Source: Bradyrhizobium sp. 186 (GTDB lineage: Bacteria; Pseudomonadota; Alphaproteobacteria; Rhizobiales; Xanthobacteraceae). From it: DNA of 64,000 bases. The notes beneath the pieces were generated by a model that saw only the letters and a program-made list of their open reading frames with translations, was not told where the DNA came from and did no database searches. Of the stretch, positions 1 to 9,361 are shown in pieces. Made by a program: the position numbers and the translations under genes. Positions within the stretch are counted from its first letter, which is position 1. Each line of letters starts with the position of its first letter. The stretch is taken from assembly GCF_023101685.1 (NCBI RefSeq), contig NZ_CP082164.1:3286001-3350000 (forward strand), read 5' to 3'.

Positions 1-1
1 C

Positions 2-424
2 GTGGTCCATGCCATCCGCGCCGTATTGCCAGGGATGAAGGACCGCCCGTACGGACGCATTGTCGCGATCGCATCGACGGCTGGGCTCAAGGGTTATGCC
101 TATGTCAGCGCGTACAGTGCAGCCAAACACGCCGTGATCGGTTTGGTACGTTCGCTGGCCCTGGAAATGGCCGGCAGCAACGTGACCGTGAATGCGGTGT
201 GTCCCGGCTTCACGGACACCGATCTGGTTGCCGGCAGCATCGAAAATATCAAGAAGAGGACCGGTCGTAGTCGCGAGCAGGCGATTGCCGAGCTCGCGCG
301 CCACAATCCGCAGGGGCGCCTCATCACGCCTCAGGAGGTGGCAGACGCTGTGCTTTGGCTGTGCGGCGAGGGGGCTGGCGCGATCACAGGACAGGCGATT
401 GCCGTCGCCGGCGGTGAGATCTAG
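2..424 (+). CDS. Short-chain dehydrogenase/reductase (5' truncated by window)
   Basis: Only the C-terminal 140 or so residues of a classical SDR are present; the NAD(P)-binding N-terminus lies before the window. The visible part has the catalytic Ser in IASTAG, the YxxxK pair in YSAAK, the [11 protein letters not shown] segment that follows the active site, and the usual ITGQ...GGE C-terminus. The fold is NAD(P)H-dependent and cytosolic. Because an enoyl-CoA hydratase gene and an aryl-CoA monooxygenase/reductase gene follow on the same strand, I infer a 3-hydroxyacyl-CoA dehydrogenase step in a beta-oxidation-like lower pathway. The exact substrate cannot be read from the sequence. Confidence 0.85.
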   Translation: MVHAIRAVLPGMKDRPYGRIVAIASTAGLKGYAYVSAYSAAKHAVIGLVRSLALEMAGSNVTVNAVCPGFTDTDLVAGSIENIKKRTGRSREQAIAELARHNPQGRLITPQEVADAVLWLCGEGAGAITGQAIAVAGGEI

Positions 425-467
425 CGTGTACGTAATAGGCGCGGAACAAGGAAGCTAAGGAGATCGC

Positions 468-1304
468 ATGAGCAGACCAGTCAATCCCGTGACCGTGCCG
501 CTCGCGGACTACTCGCCACAGCACTTCCTGCTGGCCGTTGTCGATGGTGTGGCCACCGTGACGCTCAATCGCCCCGAACGGAAGAATCCGCTGACCTTCG
601 AGAGCTATCGCGAACTCATCGATTTCTTTCGCGCCTGTGCGTTCGACGATGCGGTCAAGGTCATCATCGTCACCGGCGCCGGCGGCAACTTCTCGTCCGG
701 CGGCGACGTGTTCGAGATCATCGGGCCGCTCGTGAAGATGGACACCAAGGGGCTCACCGCCTTTACGCGGATGACGGGTGACCTCGTCAAGGCGATGCGA
801 GCCTGTCCGCAGCCGATCGTGGCCGCGGTCGAGGGCATCTGCGCCGGGGCAGGCGCGATCATCGCCATGGCGTCGGACATGCGGCTTGCAGCGAGCGGGA
901 CCAAGGTCGCATTCCTCTTCAACAAGGTGGGACTTGCAGGTTGTGACATGGGCGCCTGTGCGATCCTGCCGCGCATCATCGGACAGTCCCGCGCCTCCGA
1001 ACTGCTCTACACCGGCCGGTTCATGACCGCGGAGGAAGGCGAGCGCTGGGGTTTCTTCAGCCGCATTGTGACGCCGGAGCAGGTGCTGCCCCAGGCGCAG
1101 GTGCTGGCAAAGCAGATTGCCGAGGGGCCGACCTTCGCCAACACCATGACCAAGCGGATGCTGGCGATGGAATGGGCGATGTCGGTGGAGGAGGCGATCG
1201 AGGCGGAGGCTATTGCTCAAGCCTTGTGCATGACGACGGCGGATTTCGAGCGCGCCTTCGAGGCCTTCGCCAACAAGGTCAAGCCGGTCTTCAGGGGCGA
1301 CTAA
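468..1304 (+). CDS. Enoyl-CoA hydratase/isomerase family protein
   Basis: A 278-aa crotonase-fold protein of normal family length. The oxyanion-hole segments are visible as [13 protein letters not shown] and [16 protein letters not shown]. The ATG at 468 has a clear Shine-Dalgarno sequence (aaggag, about 6 nt upstream) and lies 43 nt after the SDR stop, so the two genes are probably co-transcribed. The family hydrates or isomerises acyl-CoA thioesters. Here it probably acts on a ring-derived CoA intermediate after the dearomatising monooxygenase/reductase encoded next. The substrate is inferred from the neighbours only. Confidence 0.88.
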   Translation: MSRPVNPVTVPLADYSPQHFLLAVVDGVATVTLNRPERKNPLTFESYRELIDFFRACAFDDAVKVIIVTGAGGNFSSGGDVFEIIGPLVKMDTKGLTAFTRMTGDLVKAMRACPQPIVAAVEGICAGAGAIIAMASDMRLAASGTKVAFLFNKVGLAGCDMGACAILPRIIGQSRASELLYTGRFMTAEEGERWGFFSRIVTPEQVLPQAQVLAKQIAEGPTFANTMTKRMLAMEWAMSVEEAIEAEAIAQALCMTTADFERAFEAFANKVKPVFRGD

Positions 1305-1352
1305 GTCGGGCTTTGCCAGCAGCCCGCCAGCAATGGGGACTTGCGCGAAATT

Positions 1353-1368
1353 ATTTTAGGCTTAAAAT
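1353..1368. promoter_or_regulatory. Putative MarR operator 1 (ATTTTAGGCTTAAAAT)
   Basis: This near-palindrome lies 34 nt before the monooxygenase/reductase start. Its reverse complement, ATTTTAAGCCTAAAAT, matches 15 of 16 bases of the site before the aryl-CoA ligase gene at 7589-7604. Looser copies lie between the binding-protein gene and the MarR gene. The shared AT-rich palindrome in a GC-rich cluster fits one common regulator; assigning it to the MarR protein is inference. Confidence 0.7.
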
Positions 1369-1401
1369 AGTTTCATGGCCGGGTGAATTGGCGAGGCTCC
1401 C

Positions 1402-3753
1402 ATGAAAGTCGCGATCATCGGTGGCGGACCTGCGGGTCTCTATGCTGCGATCCTGCTCAAGAAGCAGCGGCCGAGCGCCGAGATCACGGTGTACGAGCGC
1501 AATCGGGCTGACGACACTTTCGGCTTCGGCGTGGTGTTCTCGGATGCCACGCTGGATAATTTCGAGAAGCACGATCTTCCGAGCTACCGTCGCATCACCC
1601 AGGAATTCGCCTATTGGGACGACATTACCGTGCATTTTCGCGGCACGGTGCACCGGGTCGGCGGCAATGGTTTCTGCGGCTGCTCACGGCAGAAACTGCT
1701 CCTGATTCTCCAGGAGCGGGCGCGCGAGCTCGGCGTCAACCTGCATTTCGAAGTGGATATCGATGAGGAGTCCCGCTTCGCTGATGCCGATCTCATCCTG
1801 CTTGCCGACGGTGTCAACAGCCGCTTCCGCGAGAAACATGTCGATCATTTCCAGCCGCAGGTCGACGTTCGCGCCAACATGTTCGCCTGGATGGGCTCGA
1901 CCAAGCCGCTCGATGCCTTCACTTTCATCTTCCAGGAGACGGAGTGGGGGCCGTTCATCGCCCACGCCTATCAATACGAAGCCGGTCATTCGACCTGGAT
2001 CTTCGAGACCGACCCCAAGACGTTCGAGCGCGCGGGCTTGACGGGGCTGAACGAAGCCCAATCGGCGGCGCGGATGGCCGAGATCTTTGGCTGGTTCCTC
2101 GATGGACATCAGCTGCTCACCAACCGCTCGATGTGGCGTAATTTCCCGATGATCCGCAGCAAGCGCTGGGTCAAGGACAACATGGTGCTGCTTGGCGACG
2201 CCAAGGCGAGCGCGCATTTCTCGATCGGCTCGGGCACGAAGCTCGCGATGGAAGACGCGATTGCGCTTGCCGAGGCGATGCAGAACGCGCCAAGCATCAG
2301 GGCTGCGCTGGAGGTCTATGAGCACGGTCGCCGCGAAGAGGTCGAGAAGACGCAGCACGCCGCCGACGTCTCGCTGGTCTGGTTCGAGCACGTCGACCGC
2401 TTCTGGGATTTTGATCCCGTGCAGTTCGCCTTCGGCGTGATGACGCGTTCGAAGGCGATCACCTATGACAATCTCAGGCTTCGCGCGCCCGATTTCGTCG
2501 CCGAGGTCGAGACCTCGTTTGCCAAGCGTGTTCGCGATAGCGGTTTTGATGTCGACACTCGTAAACCGCTCGTGCCGCTGTTCCAGCCATTCCGGCTGCG
2601 CGAGATGGAGATCGCCAATCGTGCGGTGATGTCGCCGATGTGCATGTATTCGGCGAATGAAGGCGTGCCGACCGATTTTCATCTGGTGCACTATGGATCG
2701 CGCGCGATCGGTGGCGCCGGTCTGATCTTCACGGAGATGGCCTGCGTCAGCCGCGACGCCCGGATTACGCCCGGCTGCGCAGGGCTGTGGAACGACGAGC
2801 AGGAGGCGTCCTGGCGGCGCATCGTGGATTTCGTCCACGCCAACTCGGCCGCGAAAATCTGCCTGCAACTGGGGCACGCTGGCCGCAAGGGTGCGACCAA
2901 GTTGATGTGGGACGGCATGGACCGGCCGCTGGAAGAGGGCGGCTGGGAAGTGTTCTCGGCATCGCCGCTGCCCTATTTCCCGGACAGCGAGGTGCCGCGC
3001 GAGCTCGATCGCGCCGGCATGAGTGCGGTGAGGGATGCATTCGTCGCGGCGGCCGAGCGCGGAGAGCGCTGCGGGTTTGACATGCTCGAATTGCACTGCG
3101 CTCACGGTTATTTGCTCGCGAGCTTCATCTCACCGCTGACGAACACGCGCACGGACGAATATGGCGGCTCGCTCGCCAACCGCCTGCGCTTCCCGCTTGA
3201 GATCTTCGAGGCGCTGCGGGCGGTGTGGCCGTCGCACAAGCCGATGTCGGTGCGCATTTCCGCAACCGACTGGGCTGATGGCGGCATCACCGGCGATGAC
3301 GCCGTCGCCATCGCGCGTGCCTTCGCCGAAGCCGGCGTCGATCTTGTCGACGTCTCGACCGGGCAGACTGTGCGCGATGCACAACCGATCTATGGGCGCA
3401 TGTTCCAGACACCGTTTTCCGACCAGGTCCGCAATGAGGCGCGCGTGGCCACCATGTGCGTCGGCAATATCACGACCGCAGACCAGGCCAACACCATCCT
3501 GGCCGCCGGCCGGGCGGACCTCGTTGCGCTCGGCCGTCCACATTTGGTTGACCCCTTCTTCACCATGAAGGCGGCGGCTTGGTATGGGGCTGACGGGGCG
3601 TTCTGCCCGCCGCAATACATGCCCGGCAAGGAGCAGATTTTCCGCAACAGCGTGCGCGATCGGCAGGATCTCGAGGAGCTGAGAATTAAGGCTAAGCCCA
3701 AGACCAGGGCCGAGCTCAAGGCAGAGGCGACAAAGCCGCTTGCGGCCGAGTAA
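1402..3753 (+). CDS. 2-aminobenzoyl-CoA/salicylyl-CoA-type monooxygenase-reductase fusion
   Basis: A 783-aa two-domain flavoenzyme. Residues 1 to about 385 are an FAD aromatic hydroxylase: GGGPAG at 7-12, [11 protein letters not shown], and a GDA motif in [12 protein letters not shown]. Residues from about 390 to the end are an Old Yellow Enzyme-type oxidoreductase ([19 protein letters not shown], and the [18 protein letters not shown] signature). This architecture is that of the Azoarcus 2-aminobenzoyl-CoA monooxygenase/reductase and of enzymes annotated as bifunctional salicylyl-CoA 5-hydroxylase/oxidoreductase, which hydroxylate and then reduce the aromatic ring of the CoA thioester. The nearby aryl-CoA ligase would supply the substrate. 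A palindromic site upstream suggests MarR control. Aminobenzoyl- versus salicylyl-CoA cannot be decided from sequence. Confidence 0.9.
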   Translation: MKVAIIGGGPAGLYAAILLKKQRPSAEITVYERNRADDTFGFGVVFSDATLDNFEKHDLPSYRRITQEFAYWDDITVHFRGTVHRVGGNGFCGCSRQKLLLILQERARELGVNLHFEVDIDEESRFADADLILLADGVNSRFREKHVDHFQPQVDVRANMFAWMGSTKPLDAFTFIFQETEWGPFIAHAYQYEAGHSTWIFETDPKTFERAGLTGLNEAQSAARMAEIFGWFLDGHQLLTNRSMWRNFPMIRSKRWVKDNMVLLGDAKASAHFSIGSGTKLAMEDAIALAEAMQNAPSIRAALEVYEHGRREEVEKTQHAADVSLVWFEHVDRFWDFDPVQFAFGVMTRSKAITYDNLRLRAPDFVAEVETSFAKRVRDSGFDVDTRKPLVPLFQPFRLREMEIANRAVMSPMCMYSANEGVPTDFHLVHYGSRAIGGAGLIFTEMACVSRDARITPGCAGLWNDEQEASWRRIVDFVHANSAAKICLQLGHAGRKGATKLMWDGMDRPLEEGGWEVFSASPLPYFPDSEVPRELDRAGMSAVRDAFVAAAERGERCGFDMLELHCAHGYLLASFISPLTNTRTDEYGGSLANRLRFPLEIFEALRAVWPSHKPMSVRISATDWADGGITGDDAVAIARAFAEAGVDLVDVSTGQTVRDAQPIYGRMFQTPFSDQVRNEARVATMCVGNITTADQANTILAAGRADLVALGRPHLVDPFFTMKAAAWYGADGAFCPPQYMPGKEQIFRNSVRDRQDLEELRIKAKPKTRAELKAEATKPLAAE

Positions 3754-3808
3754 CCGCCCGTGCGACGTTAACCCCATTGCCTGGCGTGTTTCGAGTGGAG
3801 TTAGGGCG

Positions 3809-5059
3809 ATGAAGGCGATCATCATCGGCGGCGGTATCGGAGGTCTCACCACGGCGTTGATGCTGCGGTCTCGCGGCATCGGTTGCGAGATTTTCGAGCA
3901 GGCCGATACCATTCGCGAGCTCGGGGTCGGCATCAACACGCTGCCGCATGCCATGCGTGAGCTCGCCGGCCTCGGTCTCTTGCAGAAGCTTGACGACGTC
4001 GCGATCCGCACCGACCAGCTCTATTACCTCAACCGCCATGGCCAGGAGGTCTGGCGCGAAGCCCGCGGCGTCGACGCCGGCCACGACGTGCCGCAATTCT
4101 CGATTCACCGCGGTCGCCTTCAGGGCGTCATTCATCGCGCCGTCGAGGAGCGGCTCGGGCCGGAGTCGATCCACACCGGTTGCCGCCTGGGTGCGTTCAC
4201 CCAGGACGAAGGCGGCGTCACAGCCTACTTCTTCGATCGTGCCGGCGCACACATCCACACCGCGCGCGGCGACATCCTGATCGGCGCTGATGGTATCCAT
4301 TCGCGGGTCCGCGACACGCTGTTCCCCAACGAGGGGCCGCCGTGCTGGAACGGCCTGATGCTGTGGCGCGGCGCGCGCGACTGGCCGCTGTTCCTCACCG
4401 GCAAATCGATGATCGTGGCCGGTGGCCTCAACGCCAAGGTCGTGATCTATCCGATCGCGGAGGGATCGAGCCCTGCGAGCCGCCTCACCAACTGGGCCGT
4501 GCTGGTGAAGGTCGGCGAGGGCAATGCCCCGCCGCCGCGCAAGGAGGACTGGTCACGGCCGGGCCGGCGCGAGGACTTGATGCCGCATGTGGCGCGCTTC
4601 TCCGTGCCCTACATCGATGTGAAGAACCTGATCTCCGCGACGCCCGAATTCTACGAGTATCCCACCTGCGACCGCGATCCCTTGCCTTATTGGTCGTCCG
4701 GACGCGTCACGCTGCTCGGCGATGCCGCGCATCCGATGTACCCGGTCGGCTCCAACGGCGCATCGCAGGCGATCCTCGATGCGCGCTGCCTTGCGGACGC
4801 ACTGGTGCGTGCCGAGCATTCGCGCCAGGCGCTGATCGAATACGAGAAGAAGCGCCTGCCGATGACCGCGGACATCGTCCGCTCCAACCGGCGCGGTGGC
4901 CCCGAGGGGGTCATCGACGCGGTCGAGCAGCTTGCGCCTGACGGCTTCGACAATGTCGACAACGTGCTGAGCTATTCCCAGCGCGAGGCAATCGTGCGCG
5001 GTTATGCCACCAAAGCCGGCTTCGCTGCGGTGCCGGGCCTCGCGGCAGTGCGCGCCTGA
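3809..5059 (+). CDS. FAD-dependent aromatic monooxygenase (salicylate hydroxylase-like)
   Basis: About 416 aa. I chose the ATG at 3809 because the dinucleotide-binding motif begins right after it (MKAIIIGGGIGG) and a ggag-rich ribosome site precedes it; an in-frame ATG at 3740 would add 23 unlikely residues overlapping the previous gene. The DG motif (GADGIHSRVRDTLF) and the GD motif (LLGDAAHPMYPVGSNGASQ) of class A flavin monooxygenases are present. It follows the monooxygenase/reductase gene by 55 nt on the same strand and probably belongs to the same operon. The likely role is a further NAD(P)H- and O2-dependent hydroxylation of an aromatic or ring-derived compound; the substrate is unknown. 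Confidence 0.85.
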   Translation: MKAIIIGGGIGGLTTALMLRSRGIGCEIFEQADTIRELGVGINTLPHAMRELAGLGLLQKLDDVAIRTDQLYYLNRHGQEVWREARGVDAGHDVPQFSIHRGRLQGVIHRAVEERLGPESIHTGCRLGAFTQDEGGVTAYFFDRAGAHIHTARGDILIGADGIHSRVRDTLFPNEGPPCWNGLMLWRGARDWPLFLTGKSMIVAGGLNAKVVIYPIAEGSSPASRLTNWAVLVKVGEGNAPPPRKEDWSRPGRREDLMPHVARFSVPYIDVKNLISATPEFYEYPTCDRDPLPYWSSGRVTLLGDAAHPMYPVGSNGASQAILDARCLADALVRAEHSRQALIEYEKKRLPMTADIVRSNRRGGPEGVIDAVEQLAPDGFDNVDNVLSYSQREAIVRGYATKAGFAAVPGLAAVRA

Positions 5060-5069
5060 GCGCGGCCGC

Positions 5070-5522
5070 TTAACCGGGCGGCGGCGGCAGGAAGTGGATA
5101 TTGAATTCGGCGGCCATCGCCACCACGTCCTCCGGCTTCTGTTCCTTCATGTTGTGAAGGCCCCAGAATAGATCGAAGAGCTTGCGGGTCGGCGAGACCC
5201 AGAACAACACCTTCGCGGTTTGCTCCGATTTGTTGAAGATGCCGTGGGGTACGCCCATGCCGAGTCGGATCAAATCGCCCGCGGTCGCCTGCGACTCGGA
5301 ATTGCCGAGCATGAAATCGAGCTTGCCTTCCAACATATAGAGATACTCATCCTGGTCGGGATGAATATGCGGCGGCACGAACGTGCCCGGTGGCAGCGTC
5401 GCGTGCCAGGAGAAGCTGTGCTCGGTATTGCTCTTCGGCACATAGGTCTGGCCGAGAATGTTCCAGGAAATGCCCTGGATCCCCTCATTGGCCCGCGTGA
5501 TGCCGGTGATTTCGCTCTTCAT
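5070..5522 (-). CDS. Small single-domain cupin
   Basis: 150 aa with one cupin domain. Cupin motif 1 is complete (PPHIHPDQDEYLYMLEG: His, His, Glu metal ligands). Motif 2 is GDLIRLGMGVPHGIFN, where the usual Pro is replaced by Gly but the last metal-ligand His is kept. A mononuclear metal site is therefore likely. The gene lies 30 nt downstream of the solute-binding protein gene on the same strand, so the two probably form an operon divergent from the MarR gene. It could be a small dioxygenase or isomerase, or a ligand-binding cupin. It is too short to be a bicupin gentisate dioxygenase. Confidence 0.8.
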   Translation of the reverse strand: MKSEITGITRANEGIQGISWNILGQTYVPKSNTEHSFSWHATLPPGTFVPPHIHPDQDEYLYMLEGKLDFMLGNSESQATAGDLIRLGMGVPHGIFNKSEQTAKVLFWVSPTRKLFDLFWGLHNMKEQKPEDVVAMAAEFNIHFLPPPPG

Positions 5523-5552
5523 TGAAGTCCTCCCGTAACTCGACGTGCGGCT

Positions 5553-6722
5553 TTAGTTCGCCGCCTTGCAGTCCTTGGCATAGCGGTCGCCGTAGTTCGC
5601 AAAGACCTTCTGGACGATCTCGGTCTGGAATTTTCCGTCCGGACGCTTGGCGACCTTTGTCAGGTAAAAGTCCTGGATCGGATAGCCGTTGGTGTTGAAC
5701 TTGAAGGTGCCGCGCAGCGAAGTGAAATCGGCCTTCTTCAGGGCAGATGCAACGGTGTCCTTGTTGGAAAGGTCGCCCTTCACCGCCTTGACGGCGCTGT
5801 CGATCAGCATCGCGGCGTCATAGGCCTGGAAGGCGTAGGTGCCGGGCACGCCGCTGTAGGCGGCCTCATAGGCGGCGACGAACTTCTTGTTCTGGGGATT
5901 GTCGAGATTGGGCGCCCAGTTCGCGCCGCCGAACATGCCGACCGCGGCGTCCTGCTGTGCCGGCAGGGTCGATTCATCGACGGTGAAAGCCGAGAGCACC
6001 GGAATGCTATCGGCAAGGCCCGCCTGCCGGTACTGCTTCACAAGGTTGACGCCGAGGCCCCCCGGCATGAACGTGAAGAGCGCATCGGGCTTCTGCGATG
6101 AAATCTTTGAAAGCTCCGGCTGGAAGTCCAGTGTGTTCAGCGGCATATAGGATTCCTCGACGATCTCGCCCTTGTAGTCGAGCTTGAAGCCGGCAACGGA
6201 GTCCTTGCCGGCCTGATAGTTCGGCACCATCAGATACATCCGCTTGTAGCCGCGATCCTGCGCCACCTTGCCGAGGATCTCGTGGACCTGATCGTTCTGG
6301 TACGACGTCACATAGAAGAACGGGTTACAGTCCTTGCCGGCAAAGGTTGACGGACCCGCATTGGGGCTGATCAGAAAGGTCTTCGATTCCGTGACGGGCC
6401 GGTGAATTGCCTGAAGAATGTTGGAGAAGATCGGGCCGACCACGAAGTCGACCTTGTCGCGCTCCAGAAGGCCTTTGACCTTGGTCACCGCCGCATCCGG
6501 CTTAAGCTCGTCGTCGACCACGACGACCTCGACATCGCGGCCGCCCATCTTGCCGCCGAGATCCTTCACCCCCAGCGCAAAGCCGTCGCGGACCTGTTGG
6601 CCAAGCGCGGCGGCGGGTCCCGACAGGGTCACGATCACACCCAGCTTGATCTTCTCTTGCGCGAGCGCCGGGTCCAGTCCGAGCAGCAGCGCCAATCCTG
6701 CCAAGGTCAATTGCTTCTTCAT
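5553..6722 (-). CDS. ABC transporter substrate-binding protein, branched-chain/aromatic acid type
   Basis: 389 aa, periplasmic. The start at 6722 is preferred: it gives a clean signal peptide (MKKQLTLAGLALLLGLDPALAQ) and has a strong gggggagag ribosome site; the open frame continues upstream without a plausible protein. The mature part (EKIKLGVIVTLSGPAAALGQQ...) is a type I periplasmic-binding fold of the Leu/Ile/Val family. In aromatic clusters such proteins often bind benzoate-like acids. No permease or ATPase gene lies next to it here, so it either uses a transporter encoded elsewhere or one before the window. Two half-conserved operator copies lie upstream. Confidence 0.88.
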   Translation of the reverse strand: MKKQLTLAGLALLLGLDPALAQEKIKLGVIVTLSGPAAALGQQVRDGFALGVKDLGGKMGGRDVEVVVVDDELKPDAAVTKVKGLLERDKVDFVVGPIFSNILQAIHRPVTESKTFLISPNAGPSTFAGKDCNPFFYVTSYQNDQVHEILGKVAQDRGYKRMYLMVPNYQAGKDSVAGFKLDYKGEIVEESYMPLNTLDFQPELSKISSQKPDALFTFMPGGLGVNLVKQYRQAGLADSIPVLSAFTVDESTLPAQQDAAVGMFGGANWAPNLDNPQNKKFVAAYEAAYSGVPGTYAFQAYDAAMLIDSAVKAVKGDLSNKDTVASALKKADFTSLRGTFKFNTNGYPIQDFYLTKVAKRPDGKFQTEIVQKVFANYGDRYAKDCKAAN

Positions 6723-6876
6723 GATCTCTCCCCCGATACGCTCACGCTCGACGTCGCAGCTCGTGTGGTCCAATCCAAGCTTAGTCTGATGACGGCGTCT
6801 GCGGCAAGCAAGCCGGAGCCGGCGCATCTGCGTAGCGCCGTCACGCCAACCACCGTATGCAAGCGGCGCGCCAATT

Positions 6877-6892
6877 ATTTGAAGCCTAAAGA
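6877..6892. promoter_or_regulatory. Putative MarR operator 2 (ATTTGAAGCCTAAAGA)
   Basis: This matches 13 of 16 positions of ATTTTAAGCCTAAAAT. It lies in the divergent region between the binding-protein gene (starts 6722, minus) and the MarR gene (starts 7014, plus), a sensible place for autoregulation and control of uptake. Confidence 0.5.
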
Positions 6893-6945
6893 AATTCTCG
6901 TGCGGTCGATTGTTGCAGCTTTGGACTTGCGGCCCGCGTGGATTT

Positions 6946-6961
6946 ACTTGAAGCTCAAAAT
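6946..6961. promoter_or_regulatory. Putative MarR operator 3 (ACTTGAAGCTCAAAAT)
   Basis: A weaker copy with TTGAAGCTCAA as its core, itself a near-perfect palindrome, 52 nt before the MarR start codon. It would suit autorepression. The match to sites 1 and 4 is partial, so this is tentative. Confidence 0.4.
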
Positions 6962-7013
6962 GTTAGGTGAATCCGTCGCCCGCGCCACTGCCAGCCGTTA
7001 GTGATCGCACCAG

Positions 7014-7505
7014 ATGCTCGATTCCGAGACCAAGGCCGTCGAAACGCCGGAGGATCACGCCGAAGAGCTTCGGCTGTGGCTCCGCCTGTTGACCTGCACG
7101 ACCCTGATCGAGGGCGAAGTCCGCGGCCGGCTGCGGCAGCGCTTCGACGTCACGCTCCCCCGTTTCGATCTGATGGCGCAGCTCGACAAAGCCCCTGACG
7201 GCATGACCCTGTCCGACGTCTCCAAGCGCATGATGGTGTCAAACGGCAATGTGACCGGACTTGTCGAGCGGCTCGTGGAATCCGGCCATCTCGACCGTCG
7301 CACCTCGGAGACGGACCGCCGCGTCCAGGTCATCCGGCTGACAAAGCTTGGACGTGCGGAGTTTCGCAGGATGGCTGCGGAACATGAGACCTGGATCGCC
7401 GATCTCTTCGCCGACCTGACGCCGAAGGACGTGCGCGAGCTGATGCGGCTTCTGGCCAAGACCAAGGCGTCGGCGCAGAAATCGGCCGGTCGCCGCCGGT
7501 CTTAA
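7014..7505 (+). CDS. MarR-family transcriptional regulator of the aromatic cluster
   Basis: 163 aa with the MarR winged helix-turn-helix: TLSDVSKRMMVSNGNVTGLVERL is the HTH, followed by the wing with HLDRRTSETDRRVQVIRLT. It sits between the divergent binding-protein/cupin unit and the aryl-CoA ligase unit. MarR proteins next to aryl-CoA ligases commonly respond to the aryl-CoA product, and that is a reasonable guess here. The common palindrome at 1353, 6877, 6946 and 7589 is the candidate binding site. Confidence 0.85.
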   Translation: MLDSETKAVETPEDHAEELRLWLRLLTCTTLIEGEVRGRLRQRFDVTLPRFDLMAQLDKAPDGMTLSDVSKRMMVSNGNVTGLVERLVESGHLDRRTSETDRRVQVIRLTKLGRAEFRRMAAEHETWIADLFADLTPKDVRELMRLLAKTKASAQKSAGRRRS

Positions 7506-7588
7506 GTCTGCCGTCGGGCGGGCCCGCCAATTCCCATTTGCCGCAGGAAAAAGCAACGGATGCCCAAAATCCACTATTGCGCCGAATT

Positions 7589-7604
7589 GTTTTAAGCCTA
7601 AAAT
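7589..7604. promoter_or_regulatory. Putative MarR operator 4 (GTTTTAAGCCTAAAAT)
   Basis: This lies 51 nt upstream of the aryl-CoA ligase start and matches 15 of 16 positions of the reverse complement of operator 1. Two nearly identical palindromes before the two key enzymes of one pathway are strong evidence for shared control. Confidence 0.7.
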
Positions 7605-7654
7605 GTTTCCAAGATAGTGCTGCCGGGTGCTTTCCATGCTGAAAGGAGCGTGCG

Positions 7655-9346
7655 ATGGCCAACGCCGCCAAGGTTCAAGTGTCGGGCTCGTATGACGCTA
7701 ACGCTGCGACGGCCCATGTCGATACATTCGCGCGGCAACACCTGCCGCCGCGAGAGCTCTGGCCCGAATTCATCTTCACGCGGCCGGAGCTGCACTATCC
7801 GCCGCGATTGAACTGCGTCAGTTATTTCCTCGATCGCTGGGTTGAGCTGGGGCACGGCGACGCGCCTTGCGTCATCAGTCCCGCCGTCAGCTACACCTAT
7901 CGCGAGCTGCAAGACCTCGTGAACCGCATCGCCAATGTGCTGGTCGGTAAGCTTGGTCTCGTGACAGGCGGACGCGTGCTGCTGCGCTCTGCCAACAACC
8001 CCATGATGGTTGCGACGTATCTCGCGGTGATCAAGGCCGGCGGCATTGTCGTCGCGACGATGCCGCTGCTCCGCGCCAAGGAGCTATCCTATCCGATCCA
8101 GAAGGCGGAGATCACGCTCGCGCTCTGTGACGGAAAGCTCGCCGAAGAAATGGAGAAGACGAAAGCGGTCGCGACCAGTCTCAAGCGGGTCGTCTATTGG
8201 GGCAATGGCGCGGCGGACTCGCTTGAGGCGCTGATCGCCGACGCAAGTCCGGAGTTCAGGGCGGTCGATACCGCCTCCGACGACATCTGCCTGATCGCCT
8301 TCACGTCGGGCACGACTGGCGATCCCAAGGGCACCATGCATTTCCACCGGGATATGCTGGCGGTCTGCGATGGTTACGCGCGCAACATTCTGCGGGCCGA
8401 GCAGAAGGATCGCTTCGTCGGCTCGGCACCGCTTGCGTTCACGTTCGGCTTCGGCGGCGTGCTATTTCCGATGCATATCGGTGCCTCCTTCGTCGTGCTG
8501 GAGAAGACAACGCCAGACGACATCCTGACCGCGATCGAGCAATACAGGACCACGGTCTGCTTCACTGCGCCGACGGCGTATCGCGCCATGATCGGCAAGC
8601 TCCCAGGCCGCGACATCTCCTCACTACGGAAGTGCGTCTCCGCCGGTGAGACGCTGCCCAAGCCGACATTCGATGCCTGGCTCAAGGCCACCGGCATCAA
8701 GTTGATGGATGGCATCGGCGCGACCGAGATGCTGCACATCTTCATCAGCGCGACCGAAGACGAGATCCGCCCAGGTGCGACCGGCAAGCCCGTTCCAGGC
8801 TATGAGGCAAAGATCGTCGATGACGCCGGCAACGACGTGCCACCGGGCACGATGGGTCGGCTCGCCGTGCGTGGGCCGACCGGCTGCCGCTATCTCGCCG
8901 ACGAGCGGCAGCGCAAATATGTCCAGAACGGCTGGAACATCACCGGCGACACGTATCTAATGGATAGCGAGGGTTACTTCTGGTACCAGTCGCGCTCCGA
9001 CGACATGATCGTGTCCGCCGGCTACAACATCGCGGGCACGGATGTCGAGGCAGCGCTGCTCACGCATCCCGCTGTTGCCGAGTGCGGTGTCGTCGGTGCG
9101 CCGGACGAGGCGCGCGGAATGATCGTGAAGGCCTACGTCATTGCGGCGCCCGGCGTCAACACGGATCCGCAGCTTGCCGCGGAGCTGCAGGAGCATGTCA
9201 AACGCGAGATCGCGCCGTATAAGTATCCGCGCGCGATCGAGTTTGTGACGCAGTTGCCGAAGACCGAGACCGGCAAGTTGAAGCGCTTTGCCTTGCGGCA
9301 GCTGGCGCAGGCCGCAGTGACGTCCTCGGGTGTCGCGGCAGAATGA
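7655..9346 (+). CDS. Aryl-CoA ligase (2-aminobenzoate/benzoate-CoA ligase family)
   Basis: 563 aa, an ANL-superfamily adenylate-forming enzyme. The P-loop-like motif FTSGTTGDPKGTMHFHRD, the IGATEM motif, the hinge-region segment SRSDDMIVSAGYNI and the C-terminal catalytic lysine in PKTETGKLKR are all present, so it looks active. It activates an aromatic acid with ATP and CoA to the thioester. The genes for an aryl-CoA monooxygenase/reductase, an enoyl-CoA hydratase and an SDR in the same cluster make 2-aminobenzoate (anthranilate) or salicylate the best candidate substrate. The ATG has a good aaggag site. The RidA gene follows 15 nt after the stop. Confidence 0.88.
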   Translation: MANAAKVQVSGSYDANAATAHVDTFARQHLPPRELWPEFIFTRPELHYPPRLNCVSYFLDRWVELGHGDAPCVISPAVSYTYRELQDLVNRIANVLVGKLGLVTGGRVLLRSANNPMMVATYLAVIKAGGIVVATMPLLRAKELSYPIQKAEITLALCDGKLAEEMEKTKAVATSLKRVVYWGNGAADSLEALIADASPEFRAVDTASDDICLIAFTSGTTGDPKGTMHFHRDMLAVCDGYARNILRAEQKDRFVGSAPLAFTFGFGGVLFPMHIGASFVVLEKTTPDDILTAIEQYRTTVCFTAPTAYRAMIGKLPGRDISSLRKCVSAGETLPKPTFDAWLKATGIKLMDGIGATEMLHIFISATEDEIRPGATGKPVPGYEAKIVDDAGNDVPPGTMGRLAVRGPTGCRYLADERQRKYVQNGWNITGDTYLMDSEGYFWYQSRSDDMIVSAGYNIAGTDVEAALLTHPAVAECGVVGAPDEARGMIVKAYVIAAPGVNTDPQLAAELQEHVKREIAPYKYPRAIEFVTQLPKTETGKLKRFALRQLAQAAVTSSGVAAE

Positions 9347-9361
9347 GAGAAGGATAGAAAA

